This document shows, one piece after another, positions 40,296 through 53,300 of a stretch of 64,000 nucleotides of DNA; position 1 is the stretch's first letter, and the number at the start of each line of letters is the position of its first letter. The DNA is from Rhopalosiphum padi (Eukaryota; Arthropoda; Insecta; Hemiptera; Aphididae), in NCBI RefSeq assembly GCF_020882245.1, contig NC_083598.1, positions 5,697,178 to 5,761,177 of the forward strand, read 5' to 3'. The position numbers and the translations under genes were made by a program. Below the pieces are notes generated by a model. That model saw only the letters and a program-made list of their open reading frames with translations, did no database searches and had not been told where the DNA came from.

Positions 40296-41648
40296 GTATA
40301 TAAATGGCTAGGGGAGAAAGCAGTTTACTAACGGCATTTCCGAATTTATTTATTTATTATTATTATTATTCAAGGCGATAAACCACACGCACCTTTAGAA
40401 TATTTAATGTGCAATCTGCATTCTTATTTTAAAATATATCATTAGAAGAAAATTTCTGAAATTTTACTTGTTTGTTTCAATAGACCAATTTGAGATGTAT
40501 TCTAAACTACCGGGCTATATTCAACGATTATAAAACGGTCAAGTGGTTAGCAATGAGTTTTTAGAAAAGAGAATCTAAAAAAATGTCAACATATTTTTAA
40601 CGTTCAAATGTACGCAAATATTAATATACAATTTTAACGATAAGTAGCTTGTGAAAATAACTCAAAATTCCTACAGAATTCAAAGTAATTAGCTCAACAT
40701 GATTAATATTATAATTTATAAATAATTGATTCGTAATAAGTATTATTACCTAGTAACATTATCTTGTTACCATAACATATCAATAGACATAGGTAACTAT
40801 ACAAAATACAAATTATACCTAAACCTAATTACATTATAAAGTAAAGCATCTTAAAATAATTCTATAGAATATTAATTGATTTAAAAATAAATACATTTAA
40901 TCTTCTTTTTAAAGAACTTATTTATATTATTGGTTATAATTATATAACTGTAAATCATCGTAATCATTATGATTAATAATTTGAGTGTATGATTTCGTTC
41001 AATAAAATGATTAAAAATAAAATAAAGCCAATTGTAATTATGCTTTGTATAAGTATACGCACAAAAATAGTTGGTTATTAAAAATTGACTTGAATGTTTT
41101 TCAGCTATGTCGAGTTTTTGTATACCTTATTTAATTCTTTATATGATATAAAATTATAATATTGTATATACTAATATAATAATAATAAAATAATAATAAT
41201 ATATATTATAATTTAATGACAGTACTTATTATTTTATTTATAGATATTTGATATTTTGAAATTTTTTTTATTTTAAGTATTGATAAAAATGTTAGGTTAC
41301 AATATAATATATTAAAAAACTTGAAAATTGAATACAAAGTCTCTCATTAGTTTTCTTATCAAGAATAATAAATATTTATATATATCAAAAATATAATATA
41401 ATTTGCACAATTTTTTCTTATACATTTTTCAACTATAGAACGAACAAGTCCACAAAAAAGAGTTAGCAGATAAGGGATTCTAAAAAAAATGTAAAAGTTA
41501 CGTATTAAAAGCCCAAATGTTTGAAGAGGCTTTACTATAAAGTATAAGCCGTATATTTATATGTAATTTTTAGGATAGATAGGAAGATTGTTAAAATAAT
41601 AACACTAAATCCTTCTTTTACTTAGGTAGTTAAAAATTAATAACAGTA
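40296..41648. other. AT-rich intronic stretch, nothing recognised
   Basis: Short (TTA)/(AAT) runs and A/T tracts only. Confidence 0.5.
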
Positions 41649-42157
41649 CATACTAGCAGTGGCGGCTCGTGGTGTTCAAAGTAGGTGGTGTGCAATTATT
41701 TCAAAAGTTGATTAAACAAAAAAAATAATCAGTTCAAAATATAAATGTAATTAGTAAAATATTTATTAGCATTTTTAATTTTTATTTGTGCGACCGCGTG
41801 ACGAGTGTGCAGTAGGAGCTGCACACCAAAGTCACATATAATTGCCGATTCCACCACTCGATAACTAAACGTATTTTATACGGACGGGCGGTGTTCAGAC
41901 TGAGCTGCACGCCAATTGATGTGTATTTGTTACATAACTCAATTAAATTTTAGGAGTATAATAATAATAAATTGTCGTTTTTGTTTTTAAAATTTAATTT
42001 TTTTTATATAATAAATACCTAAAGTTTATCAGATATTGTATTAAAATTAATAAATTAGTATACATTATAATTATAAATTTTTACTATTATATCTATATTA
42101 ATCTATGTGGTGTGCGCACACCTGCACACCTAGGCACGAGCCGCCACTGCATACTAG
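41649..42157. mobile_element. Non-autonomous hAT-type element (MITE), 493 bp, with 8-bp target duplications
   Basis: Terminal inverted repeats CAGTGGCGGCTCGTG (41657-41671) and CACGAGCCGCCACTG (42135-42149) are perfect over 15 bp. The flanking CATACTAG occurs exactly at 41649-41656 and 42150-42157. An 8-bp duplication and CAG...CTG ends are diagnostic of hAT-superfamily insertion. Subterminal GTGTGC/GCACAC motifs occur near both ends and internally (about 41815-41835). No transposase reading frame is present, so it must have been mobilised in trans. Perfect ends and duplication suggest a fairly recent insertion. Confidence 0.92.
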
Positions 42158-43250
42158 AAATGAAAAATAAAGGATTCTTAAGGTGCGTGAAATAAATTCG
42201 ATAACATTTTTAAACGTTATTTATAGCATAGAATAATCTAAACTGTATTAATCTACACTTCTGTTTTAACTGTTTTAAGTTCCTGACAATGTGATTATTA
42301 AATTATACATATATATTATTATTATTATTATTATTGTATAATTATTATTAATTTGAATCGAGGAATATAATTTAAGAATATCAGTAAATAAAAAATATTA
42401 TTAAAAGTTAAAAATATTTCTTGTATCATTATTATTAAATATTAACTATTTTTTTCGCGTGGTTACTTCTCATTTTCTTGTTGGGAATAAGTAAAAATAA
42501 AAAATTTAATTTTCATATTTTGTATTTCGAATACACTTTATTAAGGATTGAATTCCGCGAAAAAAAGTAACTTATGACACTCCACGAGTCCCAATTACTC
42601 TATTGATTTAACTCTTATTGAAATTATTGCACACTTCTAAAGAATTTACAAGCATACGTCATACATACATACATACATACATACAAAAATGTATTTATAA
42701 TATATTAAATAAACTAAGAATAAATTCAAAAATCTAAAAAAGAAAAAAAAGCCAATTATAAAAATAATTTTTTGTTTATGGTTGAAAAGTTATTACAAGC
42801 TGAACGTCATTAAATCGTTTACATTTAAATTATTGTGCTTATTATTTATTGCATAGTAATTAGCATTTTTATAGAACAACAGCGAGCATGATATGTATTA
42901 TATTTTAGCTTTCGAATCACGTTTAGTTCGATTCCACTGCATTTATTCAAGTTGAAGGAATTCGTTGTTTAACTTTTTTTCTGCTACTGACTACTGAGGT
43001 AGCTTGGAATACACCCGGTTACCCTTAGTAATTACTTGTCCCACAATAAACACATTCGAGGAAAATTCAATTATTTTCTTTTCCGAATTAAAAACAATTA
43101 TACAATCTCTATATAGTAATATAATTATAATCTATAGATTAGTAGATAGATACATTATATTTATTATGTGCAAAATATTTTTTATATAATATAAGTATTA
43201 TATTATATTAATTATTTACCTATATATTTATATATATAAATATATATTAT
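42158..43250. other. AT-rich intronic stretch with microsatellites
   Basis: (ATT)n lies near 42314-42336 and (ATAC)n at 42661-42684. The plus frame at 43004-43189 is not protein-like. Confidence 0.5.
42661..42684. repeat. (ATAC)n microsatellite
   Basis: Six uninterrupted tetranucleotide units. Confidence 0.95.
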
Positions 43251-43254
43251 ATAT

Positions 43255-43420
43255 ATTATGATAAAACTTGCTTCTTTGTTTGTCCTCTATATACTTAAAA
43301 ACTATACTAAATCGTTTCCAATAACAGTTAATGACAGATGTCAAAATATATTTTGAAGGGAGTCACCAATGGGGTAACTGAAATCAGCTATAGATCCAGG
43401 ATTTTATCTATCAAAATAAA
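43255..43420. mobile_element. Possible degraded dispersed repeat
   Basis: The run 'TTTGTTTGTCC' followed by 'ACTTAAAAACTATACTAAATC' in spaced form resembles the 'aaaaactactgaaccgatttt' segment recurrent in insect repeats, recalled from memory. A GC-richer tail reaches about 43410. No ends are defined. Confidence 0.25.
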
Positions 43421-45780
43421 TAAAAAATAAATGAATGATTAATGATAAGTATAAAAATAAATAATTATTGTATATCCCAAGCGGCCGCTATTAATTGAAA
43501 TTTAAATGTTGGTGGTGATGCCCCTTGATGTACGATGTCATAATATTTTTTAAATACTACAATTCCACTATATCACACATGAGTTTAGTTTCAACTCGCA
43601 TAAAATTTAATATTTTTTAGTTTTTTTTTATCAATGGTTAAAATTGGTTACAGAGTATAATATAAGTAAAAATATGTACATAACCAAATTAACAAATATA
43701 ATATATAAAAACAAATTTTTTTTTTAATACTAATTTTTACTTAATTCTGAATATATTTTTTATGTTATTATATAAAGACGAATCTGTAAACTTGAATATA
43801 TTGGATTTAACTATTTTAACCAGATTTTAAGCATCAGTTCAATCTGCATCCAGTTTTTTTCTATTTACATTAGAACTACTCCCAGAATTAAAAAGTGGAA
43901 AATCAAAAAATTAATCACTTTAATTATGTTTGTTTTATAATTTTAACTGAAGTCAAATAGAAAACTATAAAAAGATAGATTAATTTTGACCTACGTAAAG
44001 TCGGGTAATACATAACGTAACCATACATTCCGCTTTGGACAGGACAGTCCCACTTTCGAGTAAGTTTCCCACTATACTTAAACAATGCAAAAATATCTCG
44101 TTTTGAAAAAAAAAATGGGAATCTGTATTGCATTCTATTAAAAAAGATAACGCATTTAATTATCACCAAAAACACTGGTATATACTATTATACATTTACA
44201 CTATTTCCAATTATTATTAATAAATATTATTTCACTTATTTAAAATAATTTGTCTTGTTCTATTCGATGTTTTACTGCAATATTGCATTATTGTACTGTT
44301 GTAAATTGACACAAAAAGTTATAAAAAATCAGTTTTCCTGTTATAATGTATAGGCGCCCCACTCTAAGAGAAAACAATATTGTCACGTCAGTAATACAGC
44401 TAGTCTTAAAAATAAATAAATTTAACTATGTCTGAAATATACTTTTATAATAAACTTTTCTAACGTTATCTTAATTCATAGATAATTAATGAATTGTGTT
44501 ATTTTCGCTGTTATACATAAAACCATTGTTTTTTTTTTTTTTTTTTGTTAAAATTAATATTTTGTTTTTGCGAAGATAATGTTTTCGTACAGGTATGATT
44601 TAAAAGTAAAAAATTCCTGTGTCATATTTAATTAGATTAAACTATCTCTCCGTCATTAATAACACCCATCATTTTCCAGTAACTTGATTTTGATCTCTTA
44701 AACCCATTGGAATTGCTAGTTGTGCATACTCAACCAAGTGTCTCATTTGGTGATAACGATAGTTTACGAAAATGGCTCGAGGATGAGTGTAGTAAAAGCT
44801 GTTCCTTAGGCATTCAATTTTTATCAACTGGAATTCTATACTATCGTTTAGTAAACAAAGAATCATTCATGTACAAAATCATTGTACAGTTAATGTATAC
44901 CAACCTAAAATAAATTCTAGAATTAATAAAATTCATGTTTAGAGGTTCTTTATTTAATAAATTAAATTTGATAACCTGGTGCAAAATATATTGAAAGGCA
45001 TATTTTCCAAAAATGTAGTCATATCTTAGGCTTAATTAATTGCTAGTTGAAAATTATAAACCTCTTCCCTAATAAAATAAACATATGAGTCTACATCATT
45101 ATCCACTATTTTTTTTTTTCAGTATTCTTTTAAATAAAAGTAATACAATTTGAGATAGATATAAAGAATGATGAAATCATCAAGTAAATTGAAGCTGGAA
45201 AAATCACTGTAACAACAAAAACTAAATATAAGTATAAAACACTAATAAAACTTTTAGTTATTTTTAGGTTTTAAGCGAAGCAATGCATTTTATATAGATT
45301 TAAAAATAATATTATATGCTTACCCAAATGGAAGGAAATCATAATAGGATTATCAACAAAAGGTTAAGATAAGTGTCATTCGTGTGTAGTATTATTTCGG
45401 GGGTAAGAATGTTGTAGAAAGTTAAGGGATTTATATGCTTCCTTGAGATAACATGCAGTAATATGATGAATAATCAATATTTCGTTCACATATCACACGG
45501 CTAGGTGTATTGTTTTTATCTGCACTTTAAAATAAAACCGTTGAGATGTGTTTTAATCGATTGGTGAATGAACTAAACATCGTAAAAAATTTGTAGCGAT
45601 TTGAGGTAAAAAAAGAGAGAAAATAATAAATAATAAAATCAATTTGTATTTTCAATGAAGCTGCAGTTTTTTTACGTTTACACTATGTTTTAGTGTGCGT
45701 CTACTTTCTGCCTATTCGAGTCTTGGATTCAAAATAATTGATTAGTCAATTGTTATTTGAAAATATTTTGTTTGTTTAAA
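43421..45780. other. AT-rich intronic stretch, weak frames only
   Basis: A 17-nt poly-T run is at 44530-44546. At 44669-44913 both strands are open for 65-68 codons in slightly GC-richer DNA, without a recognisable domain. The minus frame at 43924-44175 is likewise unsupported. A GC-poor repeat-free region otherwise. Confidence 0.4.
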
Positions 45781-46160
45781 TAACACAGGTTAGTTTTATG
45801 ATGTGTACATAAGGTGTGAAGCGTGAAGGTGCCTTGGACTCAACGGCTCTGGTACACCTGATTATTCTGTGCTGAGTGCTTCCTTATATGTGGATATGCA
45901 CTGGCCCTCTTTTCCTTTATCTGAGGTCTCTAAGTTATAACTCAACCACGGTCTCGTTCTCGCAGTTACGTCCTTCCAAAGTTGTTATTGCCTAACAGTG
46001 CAAATTGTCATAGTTTGCACACGTGCCATTATAGTTGAGACTACTATTATATATGTCTATTGATCTAAGCCGGTTTACACTATATGTTGTATTTCATATT
46101 ATTTGTGATACAACTTTTGGCAAGACCTTGGCCCGATCCTTGGGTGTCATATTTATTATA
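45781..46160. other. GC-richer non-coding island, origin unknown
   Basis: Nearly 400 bp of mixed composition in AT-rich flanks with no open frame longer than a few dozen codons. It includes a small hairpin, GTGCAAA/TTTGCAC, at about 45999-46021. Candidates are an old LTR or other repeat, an unannotated non-coding exon, or a regulatory element. Nothing seen decides between them. Confidence 0.35.
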
Positions 46161-48100
46161 AAATATATCTAACGAGTTTCTAGAATTGTGAGCTCGTTAA
46201 AATATCTATGAAAATGTATCATTCCTTTATCGTACATAGATTTATTTCATAATAGGTAGAGTGAACATTGTGTTTTAAGAACATGGTCCATTTTTACAAA
46301 AACAAAATTTGTTGTTCGCAGGTTTATTAGTTTTTTAAACGTCATAATTGTTTTGAGTATTTTGTAATAATGCGAAAATTCAACAATATAATGTGTGTGC
46401 GACAATATAAACGTGTTTTAATTATTATAAAATTTCATATTACAAATAATATAAATTTATTTTATTAATAAATAATGAATGAATAAAAAAAATATACATT
46501 TTATCATATAATGATACTAATACTGACAATACACGTATTAATTATTCTATATTTTGTATTTATATTATTTAGATACATTTCATAAAATATTTTGAAATTG
46601 AATGTTAAAAATATAATAAATCAAATAAATATACAATTAAATTATAGTTTTATAAGATCCACCTAACTAAAAAAACATATGTACTTATAACTACGGCTGG
46701 GATTTCTATGTAAATACATAATTTTAGTAAAACATGATAAATTAAGTATTGCAAATGATAAATTCATTTCACGTGATTTGCAATAAAATAAAACATATTT
46801 TATTTTACATGTTTTGTCATAAATACATAGTTTAACATTATTTGTAAAATGTCTGCATTTTTTTTATATATTTCGTAAATGTTGACAATTTTGGTGGTTT
46901 AGAATTATTATACATATATACTTCAATAATAATAGTACTCGTAAAAATCGTAAGTGAATAATGCATATAGGAAATAGGTATATGAAAGTATTAGTTAAGT
47001 ATTAATAACTTGATTATAGTTTATCTTATTTATTTCTGTTCGATAACTATACGTTCTTAGATTATACTTTATATTCAACAATTATTAGACAAAATAAATT
47101 TACGAATTTTCAACAGTATTAATATTTGCGTTTACGTGGTTGTGAAAATATCTTTATATTTTATAATTTTTAAATTAAATTGGTTAGATATATTAAAAAC
47201 AATTAATTGTATATTATTCAGTTGTAAGTTATAACTATTAGAAATAGTTTTCATAATAAATAATATGTATAACGGAATGAGATGTTTTTAATCCGATAAA
47301 TGTGTATGATTTAGATTATTCGAATTTAAATAAACCCATTTTTTTTTTTGCATACTTGAGTATAAACAAATACTTTGTAAATATTTTATTTATTTTCCGA
47401 TTTTTTCATCATATTATATGTTTTACTATTACCTATCTAAATTTTATCCACGTACTAATATACTAATATGAAGATTTACAACTCCATTACATCGTTGATG
47501 AGGGATGTTCATTCAGTTAGTACAAACACATGATGTGAACAAATCGTCACCACTTAAGAGAACCCCCTTTTTACTATAATTATTTAGTGGATAGTTTTAT
47601 TGAATATTTCGATGTACGAATATATAATTTAAAATACTAAGGAATAGTTTTTCAGTTACTTAAATTTTTTGTTAAACTATGAATAATATAGTTCTTAGAA
47701 ATGATATTGCAATATTAAATATATTATATAGTATTGGATCTAGTATATATTTTACTTTGACCATTTTTACGCATAATAAACATCAATAGATTAAAATTTA
47801 TCGTTAATATTTTCAAGAACAATTGTTTCAAAACAAGACAATTTTATCTCAAAAATGTGAAAATATTATGGTCCTAAGAGTATTTTTTAAATTTACAAAA
47901 CCAAAATTTGGATACATTAAATATATTATTAAATGAAAAATATGGGCGAGTAATGAGGAATGAGTATTTTTGATGAAATTACACTGTATATAAGTATACA
48001 AATGTAATTAATTTCTAAGTCTTATAATAAAATATAATTGTACATAGTTGATATTATGTATTGTTTGTAAGCTATTAGTAATTATAACTTATTGCAATAA
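46161..48100. other. AT-rich intronic stretch, nothing recognised
   Basis: A/T runs without repeat structure or gene signal. Confidence 0.5.
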
Positions 48101-48419
48101 TTATTATCTAACGCACCTACGATTCCACGTATAACTGTTTTGTTCACAGTTCGCATCACACAAGTTTAATCGTAAAATACACGTAATGTCATTGTTCTTA
48201 TTATTATCAGGTATTATAATATTCACACGACAAAATAATGCATTTGCGGTGGATTGTTTCTTTCGTACCGAGAAGTGCGAAAGTCCTAGTGCTAAAGTTA
48301 TACCACCGAGCACACAATATTGTATTCATATTGCATCCTACACTCGACGGTTATACACTAAATTATTACTTACTCACACGCGAGGTCTGTTGTTCATTCG
48401 GATATCCGAATAATCTAAA

Positions 48420-48422
<3 letters not shown>

Positions 48423-48451
<29 letters not shown>
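48423..48451. repeat. (TA)n microsatellite
   Basis: Uninterrupted TA dinucleotide run. Confidence 0.95.
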
Positions 48452-48454
<3 letters not shown>

Positions 48455-49342
48455 AGTATATAATATGTGTGGATGTTGTGTATACAGTTATACGAATGTG
48501 GTGTCTATACGTATTATACATTATTACAGCATGCCACAGTCATACCTATACACCTATACCGAATAAAATAACCTACATAACCACGTCGGTGTAATTTACG
48601 TAAATTCCCTCAAGAGACGCGTAATATGTTACATTAATAAGTGCCAAAACAAATACCTACTGCTGCACTGCTGCAATGACTCGTGGAAAACTTTAATCGG
48701 CTACCGACACGCTGTCATGAAGTGGTTTCTATCGTAAATCAAACACACGTATACATGCGCGCGTGCAACAAATTAATATTCAAAAAAGTAATATTATACC
48801 CGACAAGGTAGCAAGTGTCAACAATATCATAATAAATAATATGTATAATAATATGTATCTATAGTATACGTAAAATATTATTATTGTGGATAGAAATATT
48901 CATCATGTTGAAATTTTTTTTTTTTTTTTGTCGTAAAAATGACTTAATGATCGATCAAACGTCATTCCGAATAAAGGACGTATCGTTATGATATAAAAAT
49001 CCAATTGAATTGAATTATTATTGCCTTCTGTTATCAATCAGACGCCATGGGTACTTGATTTTTAATAAAATCAAAACCTGAAAAAGCGACGATAAAAAAT
49101 TAATTAAACACGGAAATATTGTTATTTGCAACATTAAATAATATGTTACGTGTCACAGGAATGTTTTTACGGACATTTTTCGATCGGGATACCTATTCAC
49201 ACGTGTATCACGAGTTTTCTGTCACTATAACTGATTTGTTGGGAAAATTCTCGAATTTTTGTTGTTTGATTGAAAAAGTTGCAGCGATTCGCGTTTAGGA
49301 TTAACTTTTGTTAACTATTCAATACGTATAATACATATAATA

Positions 49343-49345
<3 letters not shown>

Positions 49346-49383
<38 letters not shown>
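49346..49383. repeat. (CA)n microsatellite, about 19 units
   Basis: The longest dinucleotide CA run in the window. The VCVCVC tract in the minus frame at 49311-49598 is simply its translation. Confidence 0.97.
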
Positions 49384-49387
<4 letters not shown>

Positions 49388-50223
49388 ACGATTGTGTGAA
49401 ATACTTAGATGCAAAATATATACGGTCTGCTACAAATGATAGGAACATCCGAACATAAATGTATAAATAGAATAAATATATAATTAATAAACGTAATAAT
49501 ATGTAGAAAGTCATGGTTAATGTGTCACGGTACTTTATATAGACTCCCTGGTCTCTAGTCCCTACCAAACTGTATGCAATTTTGGCAATGGAAACCAACG
49601 GAGAATTTGTCGCGAAGTATCACGGCTGAATAATTTCAATTCACACCAACGTGGTATGTGTCAGCAATAAATTATGTACGCGCTGCCGCTGTGGCTTTTA
49701 TTATTTGCACGTCCAGACTGTATCACGGCATCGGCCGAGTGCACACCAAGAACGATAAATTATTATTTATTATCCGCCGTCCACTGTACTATAATGATCG
49801 CTAATTATTATTATAACGTACATTATATAAATGCGAAAAATGTAATTTATAATAATAATGTATAAAGGTTAATTTTAACATCGTGTTATACTATAAACAT
49901 TATTATTATTATTAGTATGTATACAAGTATACAGTATAATGTAACGGAAACGGAACCGACAAAATTGTTTTTGAATTCGTTGATGATCGTCAAAATCGAT
50001 GTCGGAGTATATGCTTCGAAACTTTAGATGATTATTATAATAATATATTAATATGATATGTGTGTGATCAGTAAAGTTGGCTTCACCCTGGAGCTACCGT
50101 AAACGTTTTATAATTATTAATTACTACTAAGTACTAGTATTGTCATACTATATTAAAATAAATTTACTAAAAAAAATTTCTGTTGCTCAAATTTGTTATT
50201 TATGTTGTATATACCTGTAATAT

Positions 50224-50349
50224 AATGAAAAGCACAAGGAAAATGCGGCCAAAGAACTCGGTATAAACGATAATGCCATATCATATTAAAATCAAAATAT
50301 GATAGCTGCCCGAAAACCGACAATGGCAAAAATTCAAAAGTATAAATAG
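50224..50349 (+). pseudogene. Possible transposase helix-turn-helix fragment
   Basis: An open stretch reads KHKENAAKELGINDNAISY, then TAA (50287-50289), then NQNMIAARKPTMAKIQK to TAG at 50347-50349. 'AAKELGI' followed by a turn and polar helix resembles the DNA-binding helix-turn-helix at the start of pogo/Tc1-like transposases. The patch is GC-richer than its flanks. Only about 40 codons remain and no catalytic part is seen. Confidence 0.25.
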
Positions 50350-53300
50350 GTATAACACGAGTATAAGTAGTATTATGTCCATTCGATGGTAGTGACCTTT
50401 TGAATTATAATAAAATAACTATAATTTGAGGAAAAATTAATATTATAGGTATTAATATCCGTCTTTTTTAATATTTGATCTTCAAACTCTTATAAAAAAA
50501 AAATTTGAATGTAAATTCTACATTTTTTAACTTCTATTAGAACAACTTAAAAAAAACCTAATAATATAAATATTAAACTATAATGATTTTTATCTAACAA
50601 CAAAAAACCTACATCAAAATTACATTACAAAATCTAAATTATTTAAAAAAAAATAAAATCAAAATTGACAATTTCAAACGTTCATAATTAGTTCGAAATG
50701 AGCCAAACTATTTTTTTAATAATATTTTTAAAAAAAAAAATACTAATTTGAATATTTTTTTAATATTTCAATTTTCTACGATCGTTTATTTTGTTAAAAA
50801 CTTCTATTATAGTTTTTCCCATTTGTTTAGAAAAGTGCTTGCTACTTTTTATTGTTGACCATCCAAATAGGTTCAATTTTAATTACATACGTACATACAT
50901 TATATTTTTATTTATTCTTACGATGTACTTAATAAAATGTCATTTATAGCTTAACCCATAATTAATCAATTTTATTTTTTATTCTGAGTAAGACCGGGAA
51001 TGTTTATAGATCTTACAAAGAGGCGTTTTCGGGTTTTTAGTTTGATAGCAGTAAAAATACTTCAATATTCAATTTGAATGTTTTTTCTGGCAACAGATCT
51101 TTATTTAATGATTACTTTGTGATGGGGGTAGTGGGAGGCCGTTAAAATCAAGTAATTCTAATTATTACTATAAATAATTCATTTTTCTATAAGTATTTAG
51201 TAATACAGTTGGTTGAATAAATATTTTCAACAAAAACATCGCACTCGTATACGAATTAAATGATTAAAAACTATATAATTTATCATTGTTATTAATTTAT
51301 AATTCAATACTAACTTACAGAAGAATTGCTTTAATAAGTTCGAGGAATAAATGGGTTAAGATTAGTACAAACATTTTTAACATTTCACCGAACATACAAA
51401 AATAAGTGTAATATTAAAAATGGTGAAACGTTTTAAGTGTTTACTATTCATATTTTTGAAACAGAAGCCAAATAATTAAAAATTTTAAATATTTAATTTT
51501 GTCCAAATTTAGTTTGAATACTTAAAATATTTTTTCTTGCATTTTCTGTATTTTTGATTCATTTTGATAACTATATAGTCTAATTAATTTAACTCCTAGA
51601 CTTGGGTAATATAATTGAAAGTTTTTATAAATTGTTACTATAAAATAATTTCTCAATTTTCATGATTAAGACGAATTTTGTCAAAAATAGAACTTAAAAC
51701 GTTAAAAAAAATATATTTATTTTTAATATTCTTAAATTGCAATAAAAACAACTATCGCGAAAATTGTATATAATTTTAAATTGTTTTGACCAAACATTGG
51801 CTTAAAATTGTAAACGCTTATAAATTGCTTAAAATTGATTTAATACCATAAAAATTGTATTTTAAGTATATTATATAAATAAATTTATGATTTAAATTGA
51901 TAGAGCCCTTGAATATTTTAAAATGTTATTTAAATAACTAAAACTTATAAGGTAAAAAATCATGTTATTCATATACATATCCAATGACCTACCTAAAAAT
52001 ATGATTTTCTAATTCATAAAAATGTAAAAGGTTTGACTCTACATTTATTTTTTAACTGTTCTTAGAAATACTAAAATTTTACCTTTCAAGTACAAAGAAT
52101 ACGTAATTTTAATTATTTTGCTTAAAAAGCAAGATAGAAAAAATTAGTCATTGTTAACGTTTCCTCTTTGTTTTTATTATTATTATTATTATGATAATAA
52201 TGTTAGTATAATAAGTTCCTACAATATTTTAGCATCAGGTGATTATGCGAATTACTAATATATTTTATTTCTTCCTATAGAGTCATTTTTAGATGAAAAT
52301 TAGTATGAAATGTAGTATTAGATAAGTAGGTTGGTGAATTAAATATTTTTTTACTGTAATATTATATTTTTAGCTAAAAATTAATTTGAAAATATTCGTT
52401 ATGTATATACACTCGTATATAAAGTGTAACAAGTCTATTTGGTAAACTTCCATTACAAATGTTACTATATTTGTTAAATAGTCCTGTTACACTCTGTATA
52501 TATATATATACATACATATATTTCATTTAATCTCTTCAAATTTTAAATATTAAACGATAATAATATTATGTATAAAAGTTGTGACTACCTGCTTTCGATA
52601 TATTTTAATTATTGCGAGGAATTTTATTTAAGTTTTATTATCAGTAATATATTACCAATATAAAATAATAATAATAAAACAAAAATCTCAAAAATGTATA
52701 AAAAAAACTCAACAAGTAAATTATATTTAGAAAAGTAATTTAAATATATTTGGTGAACATTTTAAGATTGCGGTTATCAAATTTGAATTGGATCAAAAAA
52801 ATCACACGACATTTCTTAAGTGCTTCTAACATTTTTTAAGTATTTAAAAATATTATAAAGTTTACCCAATATTTAAAAGTTCTAAAAATTATAATTATAT
52901 TTAATTCAATTAGCTAAATAAAATATAAGATAATTGAAAAATCTATCAATCAAATAAGTTTTTTTGACAATGGAATTGCACGAGTATTATATTTGTATAG
53001 AACCTACGCTTTCGAAAAATAAAGCCATAACCCTAAAACTTGCAAAAATTAAATTTTTAGGTAGAAATAAGACATAACATATTATATAATATACTATAAA
53101 CTTCTAAAAAAAAGCGAATAATGTTATTGGAAATTCAATATGCATACGTTCTAAATATAATATTATAAATTATTAATTAATTATTAATTGATATTTTTTT
53201 TTTTTATTTATATAACTGAATTCGAAATATTAAACGAATTTTATCTGTTTATTTTCCAGTAATACTAAAAAAAAAGTATATTATAGTGATCGTTATAATA

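Larger units (their letters stand above)
48101..50100. other. Moderately GC-richer intronic region with microsatellites
   Basis: Patches at 48110-48420, 48570-48760, 49140-49300 and 49540-49760 have more CpG. Short frames open on several phases (48104-48423 on both strands, 49674-49865) overlap one another and have no recognisable domain. A (TA)n run is at 48423-48451 and a (CA)n run at 49346-49383. It may be regulatory DNA. Confidence 0.3.

Noticed and set aside
44669..44913. Two overlapping opposite frames, the minus one with LVEYAQLAIPMGLRDQNQV
   Set aside because: A faint resemblance to a Kelch/BACK segment is too short and lacks the conserved residues.
49311..49598. 95-aa minus-strand frame with a VCVCVC tract
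   Set aside because: The tract is a translation of the (CA)n microsatellite; the rest is hydrophobic A/T-run translation.
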